From contig JAAZON010000683.1 in assembly GCA_012797725.1 (NCBI GenBank), positions 1-6,678 of the forward strand: a DNA stretch of 6,678 nt, written 5' to 3'. This document shows positions 1 through 6,470 of the stretch, one piece after another. The notes under the pieces are model-generated. The model saw nothing but the letters and a program-made list of their open reading frames with translations. It searched no databases and was not told where the DNA came from. The position numbers were made by a program, and so were the translations under genes. This stretch comes from SAR324 cluster bacterium (GTDB lineage: Bacteria; Bdellovibrionota; UBA2361; JAAZON01). Every line of letters starts with the position of its first letter. Position 1 is the first letter of the stretch.

Positions 1-241
1 GGTTATCGTGAATCCAGGCTTCGTTGACACACCACTTACAAAGAAAAATAATTTCCACATGCCTTTCCTCCTTCAATCAGAAGAAGCAGCCAATTATATC
101 TGCGATGGGCTTCAAGCTGAGAAAACAAAAATAAACTTCCCTTTTCTTTTCTCTCTGCTGGTGGAAATTGCTAGAGTTATTCCCTATCCCCTATACAATG
201 CTATCGTGAAACAGATATGGAAGAGAATGAAGTATTCCTAG
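1..241 (+). CDS. Short-chain dehydrogenase/reductase (SDR), C-terminal end, cut by window start
   Basis: The open frame runs in from before the window (first full codon at base 2) and ends at TAG 239-241, so 79 residues are visible. Classical SDR enzymes are about 240-280 residues, so this is roughly the last third. The segment NPGFVDTPLT near the visible start is the typical SDR motif (PG followed by a T-P pair) that lies after the catalytic YxxxK and contacts the nicotinamide cofactor. The Rossmann GxxxGxG and the YxxxK themselves lie outside the window. After it comes a helix rich in E/A/N (SEEAANYICDGL), then a hydrophobic and basic tail (FPFLFSLLVEIARVIPYPLY, ending WKRMKYS) that could sit against the membrane. 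The GTG at base 8 is an internal valine, not a start. An NAD(P)-dependent oxidoreductase is well supported; the substrate cannot be told. Confidence 0.82.
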   Translation, partial: VIVNPGFVDTPLTKKNNFHMPFLLQSEEAANYICDGLQAEKTKINFPFLFSLLVEIARVIPYPLYNAIVKQIWKRMKYS

Positions 242-364
242 TGCAGACGTGGCAAAGAAATATCTCAGAGTCACAAGAATTTTAGCAAATCATCTAAATC
301 ACAAAATGATGGCCTTTATTTAGGAAAAATGAGGAACTCAAGTACATAATCAGAATTTTTGATT

Positions 365-2842
365 TCAATCTTTCCAAGGTTTATTCACTCTGGGCGGAAA
401 GGCAAATGCAAAATCCTCACTTAAATGTGTTAAGTTTGGATTATAAAAAGGATCATTTAACAGCTCGTCCTTCCATCGCTTTTTCATAAAGTCAATTTCT
501 TTGTCAAAACGTGCCAACTTCTCTGTAGTATCCTCATAACCTCGACTGATTGATTCATGATGATAAAATTCAGCATAGGGGGTATATACTATTTTATAAC
601 CAGCCCTTCGTATACGAAGACATAAGTCCACATCATTGAAAGCAACAGATAAATTCTCATCAAAGCCTTTTATTTCTTCAAAGACCTTCTTGCGCATTAA
701 AAGGCATGCAGCTGTAACGGCTGAAAAATATTGAGGCAAAATTGCACGATTAAAATAGCCCGGATTTTCCCGAGTTTGTCCTTTGTGATTATGCCCAGCA
801 ACACCGCCAATTCCTAGAATGATGCCTGCATGCTGAATTAGATTATTTGGATACAATAGCCTCGCTCCGACGGCCCCGATTTCATCCTGCACAGCATAAG
901 ACAACATCTCAGAGAGCCAGTTCGGGCTTATCAACTCCAAATCGTTATTTAAAAATCCTAGTATTTCCCCTGAAGCATACTTCACTGCTTCATTATTAAT
1001 TCTAGAGAAATTAAACGGAGCATCAAACTCGACTACCTTGACATTAGGAGCCTTTTTGACTTCTCTGAAATAGTCCAGAGTCTCTTTCTCTTCACTTCCG
1101 TTATCAATTATAACGAACTCAAAATTCAAGTATGAACTTTTATCCTGAATGCTCTTGATGCATCTTTTGAGGAATTCGACTTGGTCTCTTGTTGGTATTA
1201 TCAGACTAACCAAAGGTAATTTAGAGGGTAATTCGAATCGGGTTCTCAATTGTGCAATATCTTCCAAAATTTCGACACTTGCACGTTGCCCAAGTCTTTC
1301 CAAATGCTCAGAAACAACTTTTTGCTGAGCCTTCAAAACGTAGGGCTTAAATGAAGTAGACTGCGCAGTTGATCCTTCTATAACTCTCCAGTGGTAGAGC
1401 ACATGGGGAATATGGCGAATTTGCTTTTCATCTAGATGTTCTGAACAACGCAGTATTAAATCCCAATCTTGCGCTCCCTCAATATATTTGCGGAATCCGC
1501 CAACTTTCTCCACGAGCTCTCTTTTTAATACTGTTAAATGGCAGACAAAATTTTGAGCTAACAGCAGAAGATGATTCCAATCACTTTTAAAATAAGGATT
1601 AAAGCGCATCCCATAGCTTGTTATTTTATCCTCATCGCTAAATATAAGACCTGCATCTCGGAATTGATTTAACTCCACAGCAATATAATAAAGCGCATGT
1701 GGAGTAAGTTCATCGTCATGGTCAAGAAGAGCAATATACTCACCTTCCGCCAAATGAAGGGCTGAATTAGATGCTTCGGATATATGACCATTAAGTTCCC
1801 TGAAGACGACTTTAATTCGGGAGTCAATTTTGCTGTATTCCTCCAGGATCTTTCTAACATGAACTTCAGTAGATGCATCATCCGCAATACAAAGCTCCCA
1901 ATTTGTGTAGATCTGCTTTCTTACGGATTCAATTGCCGCACGAAGCCATTTCTCTGGGGTATTCCATACGGGCATAATGACTGAGATTAAAGGTTTGAAC
2001 GTAAGCTTCTTGGAATGTTCAGAAATTAGGGCCTTATCCCTGTCGTTTAGAGTGTCAAATCGTTTAACCCATTCCTGGTAATCATTGGTAATTGGATCAG
2101 CAAATAATTTTATTCTAAGCGCTGCCCATCCTCCTGTTCTAAGAATCAAGCATGCTTTTCTTACATTCGAATAAAATAATCTCGGGTGCTTAAATAGTTG
2201 CCATAGATATTTCCAGCACAGATGGGTGATAAACTGCGCACTTCCGTGATGCCGAATCTTAAACGACTTCAATTCAAAACTTCCTTGCACGTTAAATGGG
2301 CGGAGTTCAAATTCCTTGATGTTCTTAGGTATATATGCCAGTTGATTAAGAGGATGCCCATCAACAAAAGTTAGCCATGTGCGTTCAAGATCAGAAAAGT
2401 CATCGCCCGTGCGATAGTAAAGAAGAAAAAGCACATGGCTATTCTTGGCCCTGATTTCTCCCTCAAATGAGACCCAACCATGACAATCATCTATATTATT
2501 TTCAGCAACAAGTTTAAGCTTTGGGCTTGAGCCGAATATTGTAACTTTCGAACCTTCCACTTTAGTATTGTTTCCTGAGCACAAGAGGAAAGATGTTTTC
2601 GAAAAACGAAATGGTGGGAATAAATTTCGCCATAGCCATGCCGCTGATCTAAGAGGCTTTGTTATTTTCCATGACTTGGAAGCCAGAAGATCTTCTAATA
2701 GTCTTTCGGCATTAAGTTTTTCCGAACATAATTTCCGGTTTTCTTGTTTAAGCCTTTCAATCTCTCTATCTTTATGGCGAAGAATTGTTTGCGACTCTAA
2801 ATTTTCATTTGCATCCACTTGTTGGGCGTTTGAACTTTTCAT
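365..2842 (-). CDS. Tandem-domain family 2 glycosyltransferase (surface polysaccharide/LPS type)
   Basis: This 825-residue protein carries two GT2 (GT-A fold) modules and probably adds two sugars, or one repeat, to a cell-surface glycan from nucleotide sugars at the cytoplasmic face. Residues about 15-55 are charged and heptad-like (coiled coil). They are followed by SKSWKITKPLR (55-65), a short motif often seen ahead of polysaccharide-cluster glycosyltransferases. Residues about 95-200 form a beta-rich domain I do not recognise. GT2 module 1 spans about 284-490: PLISVIMPVWN, an ADDAS motif, the metal/nucleotide site LLDHDDE (372-378) and QDWD (458-461). Module 2 spans about 543-770: PLVSLIIPTRD, IIDNGS, FLNNDLE (630-636, the NND form of the DxD motif) and FNDVDLCLR (735-743). 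No membrane helix is evident. The ATG at 2842 has only a weak TGGA ribosome site 7 bases upstream. The donor and acceptor sugars cannot be told. Confidence 0.92.
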   Translation of the reverse strand: MKSSNAQQVDANENLESQTILRHKDREIERLKQENRKLCSEKLNAERLLEDLLASKSWKITKPLRSAAWLWRNLFPPFRFSKTSFLLCSGNNTKVEGSKVTIFGSSPKLKLVAENNIDDCHGWVSFEGEIRAKNSHVLFLLYYRTGDDFSDLERTWLTFVDGHPLNQLAYIPKNIKEFELRPFNVQGSFELKSFKIRHHGSAQFITHLCWKYLWQLFKHPRLFYSNVRKACLILRTGGWAALRIKLFADPITNDYQEWVKRFDTLNDRDKALISEHSKKLTFKPLISVIMPVWNTPEKWLRAAIESVRKQIYTNWELCIADDASTEVHVRKILEEYSKIDSRIKVVFRELNGHISEASNSALHLAEGEYIALLDHDDELTPHALYYIAVELNQFRDAGLIFSDEDKITSYGMRFNPYFKSDWNHLLLLAQNFVCHLTVLKRELVEKVGGFRKYIEGAQDWDLILRCSEHLDEKQIRHIPHVLYHWRVIEGSTAQSTSFKPYVLKAQQKVVSEHLERLGQRASVEILEDIAQLRTRFELPSKLPLVSLIIPTRDQVEFLKRCIKSIQDKSSYLNFEFVIIDNGSEEKETLDYFREVKKAPNVKVVEFDAPFNFSRINNEAVKYASGEILGFLNNDLELISPNWLSEMLSYAVQDEIGAVGARLLYPNNLIQHAGIILGIGGVAGHNHKGQTRENPGYFNRAILPQYFSAVTAACLLMRKKVFEEIKGFDENLSVAFNDVDLCLRIRRAGYKIVYTPYAEFYHHESISRGYEDTTEKLARFDKEIDFMKKRWKDELLNDPFYNPNLTHLSEDFAFAFPPRVNKPWKD

Positions 2843-2881
2843 GCAAAATTCCAGAATCGGAAAAAATCAATAAGGTGAATA

Positions 2882-2911
2882 AAAATATCGGAGGAAGTGC
2901 AAGTCTGTCAA
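2882..2911 (-). promoter_or_regulatory. Candidate sigma-70 promoter for the glycosyltransferase gene
   Basis: Read on the minus strand, a perfect -35 box TTGACA (2911-2906) is followed after 18 bases by TATTTT (2887-2882), a 4-of-6 match to the -10 consensus. Transcription would start near 2875, giving a leader of about 33 bases before the ATG at 2842. The site lies in the 154-base gap between the permease stop and the glycosyltransferase start. This suggests the glycosyltransferase does not depend entirely on read-through. The call rests on sequence match alone. Confidence 0.45.
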
Positions 2912-2962
2912 GGAAGGCAGATAAAACATATAGTATCGAGCAGAAGCACAGGTCTCTCCTCG

Positions 2963-2990
2963 GGAAGCGGAATCGACTTTGGCTTCCGCC
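2963..2990 (-). other. Hairpin just downstream of the permease stop codon
   Basis: GGAAGC (2963-2968) can pair with GCTTCC (2982-2987) across a 13-base loop. Overlapping arms GCGGAA (2967-2972) and TTCCGC (2984-2989) give a second, mutually exclusive stem with an 11-base loop. The hairpin begins within about 10 bases of the end of the permease gene. On the minus-strand transcript it is not followed by a U run, so it is not a standard rho-independent terminator. It could protect the 3' end of the message or attenuate read-through into the glycosyltransferase gene, or it could be chance. Confidence 0.3.
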
Positions 2991-2996
2991 ATTAAA

Positions 2997-4691
2997 TCAG
3001 TCCATTAATCTTGCCAACGCTTTTGTGCCAAGATTCATGGCAAATTTAGCTGTCAATGCATTCATTAAGCTCATTAAAAGGATACTGGATATCACAAGCA
3101 CTAATGATTCCAGCTTCCCTTCAAGAAATGCTGCACGCCAATAGCTGAGTGTTAATGCAACCAGGCCGGTATTTAAAAAGATGAGAACGGTACTTGAAAG
3201 CATAAAAAGGAAATTTCCGAGACCTGCTGATAGCTGAGAAGAATGCTCCCATGCAAAATTTGCGAAAATTGCGCCCATCCCAAGAGCCATTCCAACTATT
3301 CCTAGAGAAATAAAGACTGCCGCACCCATATTCAGTATCAATGCCACAACGCTGGCCTTCACGGCAAAGGCTCCCGCCCCAAAGAGCACACAAGAGATCA
3401 CAACTACTGGAGGTAGCCAACAAATGAATTTTGCCTTGAGTATATCGCCAAGACCCATAGGTGCGTTTTGCAAAATCCAATATCCTTTTCCTTCCAGGGA
3501 AATTGACGGAAAAATAAAGCGAGTACTAATTGCTGTTGTTATGAAAGCACCAATTGCAATGTTGGAACCATACAAGAAGTTTTGCCACCAAACTTTATCC
3601 TGTACAGGCACAGACTCAAATGCTGCAAATATTTTTAGATTGTAAATATATACAACACAAATTGCCATCAACATGATAAGTTGTACTACTTGAGATATAT
3701 CTCTACTTACAGTTTTGATTTCTTTCTCTATCATTGCTCGAATTTGTTCCGGAATAAATGGAAGTACATTCCGCAAAAACCATCGAATATATTGGGTATG
3801 AAATTGAGAGGCAAGCTTGTTGTCCTGAGAACGAGCAAAGCCTCGAAAATGTAATAAGGTCACAATAAGGTAACTAAAAGATACAAGACTCACCGCTACT
3901 AAATTGAGAATGGCAAAGTATTCCCATTGAATCTGCTGTGGTTCTGAATCAAGCCAAGCAGAAAGAAAAATTGCTGCCCAGTTCGAAGGTAACCATTGGA
4001 TCGAATGGGCCGATAGAATTGATATTATTCTGATGATTTCCGAGGTTCCTCCTCCTGAACTCTGAATATTGCCGATAAAATCAACCAAAATATAAATTCC
4101 ATAAAGAAAAGAAAAAATAACAATAAGCATTGCTTCACGATTGCGGTTCGATGGGATGACGAGCACAAAAAAAGTAGCAAGTGATAATGCAATAGCACTT
4201 GGAATCACAAAATATGGAATTATCGCTCCTAAACTCCAAAGATAAAAGGTCACTGGCACTGAATAAAATTGCCCAAAAGCTAAGATCAGCGGACTAATAA
4301 ACACGACTGGCATCCAACTTGAACCCAACAGAACTGAGAAGAACTTACCGAAAAAGAAATCAACGCTATTTACCGGAGAAGACAAGATTAAATCTAAATC
4401 CTGCCCCATAAACAATGTGCCAAACGCAATGGCCACACATGAGGCAAGAAGCATAAAAAATAGAATCATTAAAATAAGACTCAATATATGACCTGGTGGT
4501 AAATATCCGAATTCTGCAAACTCTGAAACTTTCTCCAGCATCCATCGGCTACCAACATAAATTGCCACCATTATGAAGACCGCAAAACACGCCAAGATAA
4601 TGTCGCGTGTTGTATGGCTTCGCCAATGCACTTCTGAAGATAGACGATGCTTAATTGAATAAATATGAGGGATAAGAAGTTGATGGATCAT
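2997..4691 (-). CDS. Polytopic inner-membrane protein, ABC-exporter-type permease (PF16949/PF16962-like)
   Basis: This is a 564-residue, very hydrophobic protein with roughly 12 predicted membrane segments: about 30-47, 67-90, 112-139, 146-178 (perhaps two), 187-207, 255-280, 334-350, 370-392, 421-440, 442-480, 490-517 and 527-548. Two features resemble the large 'putative ABC exporter' permeases. One is FMGQDLDLILSSPV (94-106), a cytoplasmic stretch after the second segment. The other is SLEGKGYWILQNAPM (398-412), ahead of a KAKF helix entry. These families work with a separate cytoplasmic ATPase; this protein has no Walker A or signature motif, and no ATPase gene lies next to it. Its ATG overlaps the stop of the upstream gene (ATGA, 4691-4688) and has no clear ribosome site, so translation is probably coupled to that gene. 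The substrate is unknown. The family assignment is from motif memory, not a search. Confidence 0.8.
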   Translation of the reverse strand: MIHQLLIPHIYSIKHRLSSEVHWRSHTTRDIILACFAVFIMVAIYVGSRWMLEKVSEFAEFGYLPPGHILSLILMILFFMLLASCVAIAFGTLFMGQDLDLILSSPVNSVDFFFGKFFSVLLGSSWMPVVFISPLILAFGQFYSVPVTFYLWSLGAIIPYFVIPSAIALSLATFFVLVIPSNRNREAMLIVIFSFLYGIYILVDFIGNIQSSGGGTSEIIRIISILSAHSIQWLPSNWAAIFLSAWLDSEPQQIQWEYFAILNLVAVSLVSFSYLIVTLLHFRGFARSQDNKLASQFHTQYIRWFLRNVLPFIPEQIRAMIEKEIKTVSRDISQVVQLIMLMAICVVYIYNLKIFAAFESVPVQDKVWWQNFLYGSNIAIGAFITTAISTRFIFPSISLEGKGYWILQNAPMGLGDILKAKFICWLPPVVVISCVLFGAGAFAVKASVVALILNMGAAVFISLGIVGMALGMGAIFANFAWEHSSQLSAGLGNFLFMLSSTVLIFLNTGLVALTLSYWRAAFLEGKLESLVLVISSILLMSLMNALTAKFAMNLGTKALARLMD

Positions 4692-5383
4692 AGTCTTAGA
4701 AAAGAATTTAGGCGCTTCAAAATTTGGGTAACATCTAGTGATTCCCTTGCTTCCATATCACATGATGTTTGCACATCTGAAATTGGACTAAGTGTTAAAC
4801 CAAAACTTTGCAACATACGAAGGAAATAAATGTTCTTTGGTGCTGGATTCCACTGATTCGGTATGGGGCCGCTAATTTTATACAATCCTTTTTTGTCAGA
4901 ACTTAAAATAAATGGGCCTGCAATTAATTGAACCTTTGTATGTTTCGTTTCATTTTTCACCATACTTTTTATCGTTGCTGACATTTTACGAATGCCCAAC
5001 GTACCTGCTGTTATTTTAATGTCCTGCATATCTATTGTCATTATTGATGTGCCGAGCTGTCCTAAATTATTGAATGTTACAGAACCATCAACTTTGGGAT
5101 TAAAATGATTTTCAAAGGCAGAGATATTGAGCTCCCCCTTAAACTCAATATCTGAAGTCTCTCTGGAGATCTTTAAATCATAGGAAAAACTCCCCACACA
5201 TTTAGCACCAGAAAGAATGGAAAATTTCTGTTCTCCCGTTTTTAGACCCTCAAGCGATACAATGCTTTCAGCATTCTTAATCAAAATATCTTTGAACATA
5301 TATGCACTGGTGGAGCTTGATATCAACAAAACAAGCAACGCAACAAGAAGATCCAAGCGTAACAATTTACTAAAGATTTTCAT
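4688..5383 (-). CDS. Predicted exported or membrane-anchored protein of unknown function
   Basis: I do not recognise this 231-residue protein. It begins with a basic stretch (K2, K6, R9), a hydrophobic core (about 11-21) and then SSSTSA, which gives a possible signal-peptidase site after A27. If it is not cleaved, the segment would act as a single N-terminal anchor, with the rest in the periplasm. Residues about 50-175 alternate polar and hydrophobic residues in a way that suggests mostly beta strands. It has exactly two cysteines, C62 and C208, far apart and both in the predicted exported part, so a disulfide is possible. It ends with a charged helix-like tail (about 214-231). It is first in a two-gene unit and overlaps the permease gene by four bases (ATGA), so it is probably a partner of that transporter. 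The ATG at 5383 is favoured because it includes the whole signal segment; the ribosome site is weak (GAG, 9 bases upstream). Confidence 0.76.
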   Translation of the reverse strand: MKIFSKLLRLDLLVALLVLLISSSTSAYMFKDILIKNAESIVSLEGLKTGEQKFSILSGAKCVGSFSYDLKISRETSDIEFKGELNISAFENHFNPKVDGSVTFNNLGQLGTSIMTIDMQDIKITAGTLGIRKMSATIKSMVKNETKHTKVQLIAGPFILSSDKKGLYKISGPIPNQWNPAPKNIYFLRMLQSFGLTLSPISDVQTSCDMEARESLDVTQILKRLNSFLRL

Positions 5384-5406
5384 TGATTCAAGCTCGTACT
5401 CGTGGA

Positions 5407-5434
5407 ATTATATGTTTAATGATCTTTTGCTAAA
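5407..5434 (-). promoter_or_regulatory. Candidate promoter for the exported-protein/permease unit
   Basis: On the minus strand a perfect -10 box TATAAT (5412-5407) lies about 24 bases before the ATG at 5383. A poor -35 (TTTAGC, 5434-5429) precedes it by 16 bases. Transcription would start near 5400, leaving a leader of about 17 bases. The weak -35 suggests either low constitutive expression or help from an activator. The 114-base divergent gap (5384-5497) must also hold the promoter of the prephenate dehydratase gene, for which I found no convincing pair of boxes. Confidence 0.42.
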
Positions 5435-5497
5435 GGTGAAAAATAAACTCTCCTAGTTGATGCAAGATAGTTATGCTCAGATACATGGACTTTAAAT

Positions 5498-6385
5498 GTG
5501 AGTAATATTGAATCCTTACACCACATGAAAGACTCAACAATTGCCTATTTTGGAGTGCCTGGCTCCTTTGGTCATTTAATGGCAGTACGCCATTTTGGTA
5601 AAGACAATATATTTGTGGGAACTCAAAATCAGGAAGAAGTCTTTAAATGCATGGATAGAGGAGACGCTCAGTATGGAGTTGTAACCCTCGAAAACAATTG
5701 GGTTGGACCCCTACGAGAGAATTTCGATCACATTCTCGCACATAAGGTCTTTATAGTTGGAGATGAGTACTTCATCGCGCCTCATCATTTAATTGGTGTT
5801 AAAGTCAAAAGTAAGACCATTGAAGAGCGCATCGCGATGGTTCGTAAAGTCTTATCACACCCAAAATCACTGGAGCAATGCAGCACCTTTCTCGCAGCTC
5901 ATCCTTTTATGGAGCCCACAGTATTTTCTGATACCGGGCGTTCAGCTCAGTATGTGGCTGATATGGGAGATCCATCAATCGCGGCTATTGCAACAAGAGA
6001 GGCAGCTCACATTTATAATTTGGACATTTTATGCGAGAATGTTCATTCAAGTTCATATAATATTACGCGATATGGATTCATTGGCCGTGAGGAATATTTC
6101 GATCCAGAAGCAAACAAAGGCTCGATAATCGCTACCGTTGAACACAAACCTGGCCAACTTTTTCGGTTGCTAGAAGTGCTGGCCCGTGATGATTGTAATG
6201 TGACCTGGATTGAACAGCGGCTTCTTGGAGAAGATTTGCTAAATTGTCTGATATTTGTTGACTTTGAATTTCCAGGATACGCAAAAATCGATTATAATAA
6301 GACATTTGAAGATCTTCGAAGCGTCGTAAAGGATCTCCGAGTTCTTGGCGTGTATCGATCAGTACAACCTGGAACTTTACACTAG
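5498..6385 (+). CDS. pheA: Stand-alone prephenate dehydratase with C-terminal ACT domain
   Basis: The enzyme converts prephenate to phenylpyruvate, the committed step to phenylalanine, in the cytoplasm. At 295 residues it fits the monofunctional form, with no chorismate mutase domain. The catalytic part (about 14-200) starts IAYFGVPGSFGHLMA and has TLENNWVG (63-70), LSHPKSLEQC (119-128) and YNITRYGFIGRE (187-198). N66, S120, Q127 and T190 line up with E. coli PheA N160, S208, Q215 and T278. The usual TRF triad reads TRY. An ACT domain follows (about 207-285), with EHKPGQLFRLLEVLARDDCN where GALV is normally seen and IEQRL in place of ESRP; these two motifs form the phenylalanine site in known enzymes. 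The start is GTG 5498 (TGGA 8 bases upstream) or ATG 5525 (residue 10), four codons before the first conserved strand; both are plausible. It is transcribed divergently from the transporter pair and is not beside other aromatic pathway genes. Confidence 0.9.
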   Translation: MSNIESLHHMKDSTIAYFGVPGSFGHLMAVRHFGKDNIFVGTQNQEEVFKCMDRGDAQYGVVTLENNWVGPLRENFDHILAHKVFIVGDEYFIAPHHLIGVKVKSKTIEERIAMVRKVLSHPKSLEQCSTFLAAHPFMEPTVFSDTGRSAQYVADMGDPSIAAIATREAAHIYNLDILCENVHSSSYNITRYGFIGREEYFDPEANKGSIIATVEHKPGQLFRLLEVLARDDCNVTWIEQRLLGEDLLNCLIFVDFEFPGYAKIDYNKTFEDLRSVVKDLRVLGVYRSVQPGTLH

Positions 6386-6431
6386 AGCATACAAAAGAAA
6401 TGTTCGACCGCTAATATTTCTTTTGCATGTT
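6386..6431. terminator. Bidirectional rho-independent terminator between convergent genes
   Basis: CAAAAGAAAT (6392-6401) pairs perfectly with ATTTCTTTTG (6416-6425) around a 14-base loop. After one A/C mismatch the stem continues outward for five more pairs, one of them G-T (6386-6390 with 6427-6431). It begins directly after the TAG of the prephenate dehydratase gene. The arms are A-rich on the left and T-rich on the right, so either strand's transcript ends in U-rich sequence. It lies between two convergent genes, as expected for a shared terminator. Confidence 0.65.
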
Positions 6432-6470
6432 GCCTTCTTTGTTATTCTTCTTTTCAGCATAATAAAAGTA

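Noticed and set aside
294..323. Possible terminator between the SDR and glycosyltransferase genes (CTAAAT at 294-299 with ATTTAG at 318-323)
   Set aside because: The stem is only six A/T-rich pairs with an 18-base loop and no U run on either side. The 123-base convergent gap shows no better hairpin.
365..2842. Two fused genes or a frameshift in the glycosyltransferase
   Set aside because: The frame is continuous and double GT2 proteins of this length are a known architecture.
2785..3144. Plus-strand 119-codon frame across the gap between glycosyltransferase and permease
   Set aside because: Both ends are antisense to well-supported genes, the product has no recognisable domain, and there is no ribosome site.
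3121..3480. Minus-strand 119-codon frame inside the permease gene
   Set aside because: It lies wholly within the permease coding sequence in another frame, with an unlikely Ser/Arg/Cys-rich product.
5457..5485. Plus-strand promoter for the prephenate dehydratase gene (TTGATG, 17 bases, GATACA)
   Set aside because: The -10 matches only 3 of 6 bases; too weak to annotate.
5384..5497. Phenylalanine leader peptide or attenuator ahead of pheA
   Set aside because: No short frame with a run of Phe codons and no paired alternative hairpins are visible in the gap.
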